Shown here piece by piece: positions 20,818-23,527 of a stretch of 23,527 nucleotides of DNA (position 1 is its first letter; each line of letters opens with the position of its first letter). Made by a program: the position numbers and the translations under genes. The DNA comes from an uncultured Prevotella sp. (GTDB lineage: Bacteria; Bacteroidota; Bacteroidia; Bacteroidales; Bacteroidaceae): assembly GCA_900554835.1 (NCBI GenBank), contig USJD01000036.1, positions 1 to 23,527 of the forward strand. The letters are read 5' to 3'. The notes under the pieces are model-generated. The model had not been told where the DNA came from, made no database searches, and was given only the letters and a program-made list of their open reading frames with translations.

Positions 20818-21306
20818 TCACACTTTCGCCTTAGGCAGGAATTCATCCACTTCTCTTCCGAAGAATCTCAACTCCCTGACGAGCGTAGAACTGATGCTGC
20901 TGTAGCGAGGATCGGAAAAAAGAAGAATGGTCTCTACATCACCCAACTGCTTGTTGATGTCAGCCTGCTCACGCTCATACTCGAAATCCTTGGCGCTTCT
21001 TACACCTCTCACTAAGAACTTGGCTCCCAGACGATGCGCCAGGTCGATGGTAAGGTCATCGTAGGAAACCACCTCCAGGCGGAATCCCTTAGAAGCATCT
21101 CCTGCATCCACCAGTTCTGCACATTCCTTCGGGAAAACAGCCTTGATGTCCTCCACACGCTTCTCTATCTCCTCGTTAGCATGCTTCAGCTTGCTCATCG
21201 CCACGGCAATCACAAGCTTGTCAAACATCGGCAGAGCACGCTCCGCAATGTTCTGATGTCCTATCGTAAATGGGTCGAATGTACCCGTAAATATTCCTAT
21301 CTTCAT
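20818..21306 (-). CDS. coaD: Phosphopantetheine adenylyltransferase
   Basis: 162 residues from the ATG at 21306. The TTG nine bases further upstream would overlap the ruvB end and is not needed. MKIGIFTGTFDPFTIGH carries the nucleotidyltransferase TxGH motif, and the ISSTLVRELRFFG motif is at the C-terminal side. It transfers AMP from ATP to 4'-phosphopantetheine, the penultimate step of coenzyme A synthesis. The ruvB stop (TAA at 21310-21308) is separated from this ATG by a single base, so the two are translationally coupled. Confidence 0.95.
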   Translation of the reverse strand: MKIGIFTGTFDPFTIGHQNIAERALPMFDKLVIAVAMSKLKHANEEIEKRVEDIKAVFPKECAELVDAGDASKGFRLEVVSYDDLTIDLAHRLGAKFLVRGVRSAKDFEYEREQADINKQLGDVETILLFSDPRYSSISSTLVRELRFFGREVDEFLPKAKV

Positions 21307-21307
21307 A

Positions 21308-22342
21308 TTACTCAAATAAGTCTCCCTGCATCACATTCCCTGCATAAGGGTTTCTGCCCAGATGGTCGTAGGCAAGTTTCGTAGCCATTCTACCACGCGA
21401 AGTGCGCTTGATAAAACCCTCCATGATGAGGAAAGGCTCATACACTTCCTCTACCGTGCCCGCATCCTCGCCGATGGCTGTGGCTATGGTACCCACGCCC
21501 ACTGGTCCGCCACGGAACTTATCGATGATGGTGGTGAGAATCTTGTTGTCTATCTCGTCCAGACCGTACTGGTCGATGTTCAGCGCCTTGAGCGCCATCT
21601 GCGCAATATCATAAGTGATGGTTCCGTTACCCTTCACCTGGGCGAAATCTCTCACGCGGCGCAAGAGCGAATTGGCAATACGAGGCGTTCCGCGCGAACG
21701 GCGGGAGATTTCCACCGCAGCCGCATCCTCGATAGGCACTTTCAGGAGCATTGCACTTCTCCGGATAATCTTCTGCAGCGTCTCCGGATCATAATACTCC
21801 AGATGGAGATTGATGCCGAAACGGGCACGGAGAGGGGCTGTGAGTAGTCCGCTTCTGGTTGTAGCGCCCACCAGCGTGAAAGGGTTCAGATCTATCTGGA
21901 TGCTTCTTGCCGAAGGTCCCTTGTCTATCATGATGTCGATGCGGTAATCCTCCATCGCCGAATAAAGATACTCCTCTACAACTGGCGAGAGACGGTGGAT
22001 TTCATCGATGAAAAGCACATCATTCGGCTCCAGGGAAGTCAGGATGCCGGCCAAATCGCCCGGCTTGTCGAGCACAGGACCTGAGGTAATCTTGAATCCC
22101 ACACCCAGTTCATTGGCGATGATGTTGCTCAAAGTAGTCTTACCCAGTCCTGGAGGACCGTGCAGGAGCGTATGATCGAGCGGTTCGCCACGGTATTTGG
22201 CAGCCTCAACAAAGATTTCGAGATTGTCCACCACACCGCTCTGTCCGCTGAAGTCAGAGAACTTCAGTGGTCGCAGTGCCTTCTCGAATTCCTTCTCGGC
22301 GGGCGTAACCGACTCATTTCTTATGTCAAAATCTTCGTTCAT
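21308..22342 (-). CDS. ruvB: Holliday junction branch migration ATPase RuvB
   Basis: 344 residues, normal length. Walker A GPPGLGKT (62-69), Walker B LFIDEIHR (110-117), the sensor and arginine region GATTRSGLLTAPLRARFG, and a C-terminal winged-helix domain (about 260-344, RTSRGRMATKLAYDHLG) are all present. RuvB hexamers drive branch migration with RuvA in recombination repair; ruvA and ruvC are not in the window. It is first in the ruvB-coaD run, with ybeY following, and has a strong promoter. Confidence 0.97.
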   Translation of the reverse strand: MNEDFDIRNESVTPAEKEFEKALRPLKFSDFSGQSGVVDNLEIFVEAAKYRGEPLDHTLLHGPPGLGKTTLSNIIANELGVGFKITSGPVLDKPGDLAGILTSLEPNDVLFIDEIHRLSPVVEEYLYSAMEDYRIDIMIDKGPSARSIQIDLNPFTLVGATTRSGLLTAPLRARFGINLHLEYYDPETLQKIIRRSAMLLKVPIEDAAAVEISRRSRGTPRIANSLLRRVRDFAQVKGNGTITYDIAQMALKALNIDQYGLDEIDNKILTTIIDKFRGGPVGVGTIATAIGEDAGTVEEVYEPFLIMEGFIKRTSRGRMATKLAYDHLGRNPYAGNVMQGDLFE

Positions 22343-22347
22343 TCTTT

Positions 22348-22365
22348 ATAATTATCGATAATTAT
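22348..22365. promoter_or_regulatory. Perfect 18-base palindrome in the ruvB leader
   Basis: ATAATTATCGATAATTAT, a perfect palindrome, lies between the -7 box and the ruvB ATG (22342), 5 bases from the start codon. It could be a regulator site or an RNA hairpin masking the ribosome-binding region. Confidence 0.55.
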
Positions 22366-22369
22366 GGTG

Positions 22370-22400
22370 CAAAGATACAAGTATTTAGGGGAAAGACAAA
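22370..22400 (-). promoter_or_regulatory. Promoter of ruvB
   Basis: Minus strand: TTTG (22397-22400), a 19-base spacer and TATCTTTG (22370-22377). The start codon is 27 bases downstream of the -7 box. Confidence 0.8.
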
Positions 22401-22526
22401 ATAAATAAACCAAAAAGTGAGAATAGGAGGAATACTTTTTTCATTGCTCACTTGCAAGCCTTTTGTGCGAAAACGAAAGGATAGACGCATTAATTGCTTA
22501 CAAATCGCAATTATTTCCAATAATAT

Positions 22527-22557
22527 TTTGTCATATTAGAAGAAATCTGTAATTTTG
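22527..22557 (+). promoter_or_regulatory. Promoter of the BASS transporter gene
   Basis: TTTG (22527-22530), a 19-base spacer and TAATTTTG (22550-22557), 78 bases before the ATG at 22636. Confidence 0.75.
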
Positions 22558-22635
22558 CACCCGAATTTGAAAGAGAGGAAGCAATGAGAGATCATAAACG
22601 AGAGAGAAATATAGGATTTTAAAAGAAATAGAATT

Positions 22636-23217
22636 ATGCTTAAGTTATTTCAAGGACTCAGCCGCTGGCTGGCCAATTATACATCTATTTTTGTAATAGG
22701 TGTAGCTGTGTTTACATTCTTCTTCCCACATACCTTCGACTGGGTGCGCGGAACAACCCAAACCGTCATTCTCGGCATTATTATGCTTACGATGGGTCTC
22801 ACCCTGACCACCAATGATTTCAAGATTCTGGCTCAGCGTCCGCTCGATGTTTTCATCGGTGCCTGTGCCCAGTTTATCATCATGCCTGGTGTGGCCTACA
22901 CGCTGGTTCATGTATGGCATCTTGACCCTGCGCTGGCGCTCGGCATTCTGCTGGTAGGTTGTTGTCCGGGCGGCGTATCGAGCAACATCATGAGTTATCT
23001 CTGTCATGGCGACGTGGCCTTCTCCGTAGGAATGACCTGCGCCTCTACCATTCTGGCTCCAGTAATGACTCCGCTGCTGATGAAGATTACGGCTGGCGAG
23101 ATTATCCATTGTCAGATGTTCATCAGGACGAATTTCATAAGGGAATGGACTTGTGGGCAAGTACCGGAGATTCTACTCCGCTTTATGCTCTTACAGGCGG
23201 AACAGTTTATGCGATAG
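22636..23217 (+). pseudogene. BASS-family (bile acid:Na+ symporter-like) transporter, broken off near 23100
   Basis: The frame gives 193 residues, but only the first 155 or so belong to the family. At least four hydrophobic segments are visible (about 14-30, 41-56, 71-91 and 100-118). The signature LLVGCCPGGVSSNIMSYLCHGDVAFSVGMT spans roughly 105-134, followed by APVMTPLLMKITAGE. After residue 155 the sequence becomes unrelated and hydrophilic (CQMFIRTNFIREWTCG), because the DNA switches to a metallopeptidase gene read in another frame. Intact members have about 310-330 residues and carry organic anions with sodium across the inner membrane. The promoter and start look normal, so the gene is probably intact in the source genome and only cut at the junction. 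Confidence 0.85.
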
Positions 23218-23522
23218 GATTAAACCCTAGTGATTCACGCGGAATGTATATAATTATTGATTATGGCGAAGGAGTTAAGTCAACTTATATGCACATGTGC
23301 AGAGTTCTTGTTTCCGAAGGTGATGTGGTTGATTCCAATACGATTGTAGGTTACATGGGAACGACGGGAGCATCGACCGGTGTTCATTGTCATTTGCAGT
23401 TATCAGATGGTGAAGTACATGAGGGTACAGAATTATATACACATCCGGAATATGGTGGAAGACCTGATGATAATTACGCATGTAAGGAAGAGCATATACG
23501 TCATCCATCTCCATGGTTGTAA
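23088..23522 (+). CDS. M23 (LytM) metallopeptidase domain fragment, start missing
   Basis: About 144 residues, read from the YGWRDYP motif at 23088 to the TAA at 23520-23522. The first zinc ligands are in FHKGMDLWA (HxxxD), the strand pair YALTGGTVYAIG and GMYIIIDYGEGVKSTYMHM follow, and the HCHLQLS motif (HxH) completes the M23 zinc site. Such enzymes cut peptidoglycan cross-bridges. No start codon or N-terminal region belongs to it; the upstream part of the frame is the BASS gene out of frame. Codons are clearly more A/T-rich than in the rest of the window (ATA, TTA, GAT), pointing to a different source such as another species, phage or conjugative element. Confidence 0.8.
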   Translation, partial: YGWRDYPLSDVHQDEFHKGMDLWASTGDSTPLYALTGGTVYAIGLNPSDSRGMYIIIDYGEGVKSTYMHMCRVLVSEGDVVDSNTIVGYMGTTGASTGVHCHLQLSDGEVHEGTELYTHPEYGGRPDDNYACKEEHIRHPSPWL

Positions 23523-23527
23523 GCGGT

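Noticed and set aside
22959..23087. Upstream part of the frame leading into the M23 domain
   Set aside because: This is BASS coding DNA read out of frame. The peptidase resemblance begins only at about 23088.

Overview
The window looks like a chromosomal segment of a Bacteroidota bacterium, most likely a Prevotella/Segatella (P. copri-like) strain. The grounds are the housekeeping proteins (WbqC family, DUF2851, a BT4734-type primase-like protein, tandem S26 signal peptidases), promoters of the Bacteroidota type (TTTG, a 19-20 base spacer, then TAnnTTTG) found repeatedly at sensible places, A-rich leaders, and many copies of a dispersed AACTGTTAACTGTTGACTGT-type repeat between genes. No rRNA, tRNA, CRISPR array or intact insertion sequence was seen.

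Left part (1-4221): the start of a minus-strand AAA-type ATPase cut by the window edge, a flavodiiron protein, a PfkB-type sugar kinase, and a divergent M16 zinc peptidase whose inter-domain linker is expanded by DNA repeats. Positions 4222-5917 hold no conventional gene but are full of structure: eight copies of a CGACAAAATTATAAA motif, a 240-base polypurine tract, a strong hairpin, a 58-base tandem duplication, and a minus-strand transcription unit of about 635 nt. That unit has a strong promoter overlapping a perfect 18-base palindrome, a long leader with a repeated AAAAGATTG motif, a 26-residue hydrophobic peptide, four tandem GNRA-capped hairpins showing covariation, and a terminator. It is the best candidate here for something undescribed.

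Middle part (5918-11594): two accessory genes, a primase/ATPase-like BT4734-type protein and a HIRAN-domain protein, each with its own promoter, followed by about 900 bases of minisatellites and dispersed repeats. Next comes a conserved minus-strand housekeeping cluster, dapB - lepB - degenerate S26 paralogue - wbqC (11595-15353). The second S26 protein has lost both catalytic residues, and wbqC carries about 50 residues encoded by dispersed repeats.

Right part (15354-22342): a plus-strand run of a hotdog thioesterase, DUF2851, dprA and dusB ends at a clear terminator. A minus-strand run follows: a small antitoxin-like ORF, ybeY, coaD and ruvB. After ruvB a divergent BASS-family transporter begins at 22636 but breaks off near 23100. 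There the sequence continues in another frame, with different base composition, as an M23 metallopeptidase domain that runs to the window end; this is a chimeric junction.

A theme across the window is that families of short repeats lie between genes and also inside them. They are in-frame in the M16 peptidase and wbqC, and they overlap the stop codons of the DUF2851 gene and dprA.
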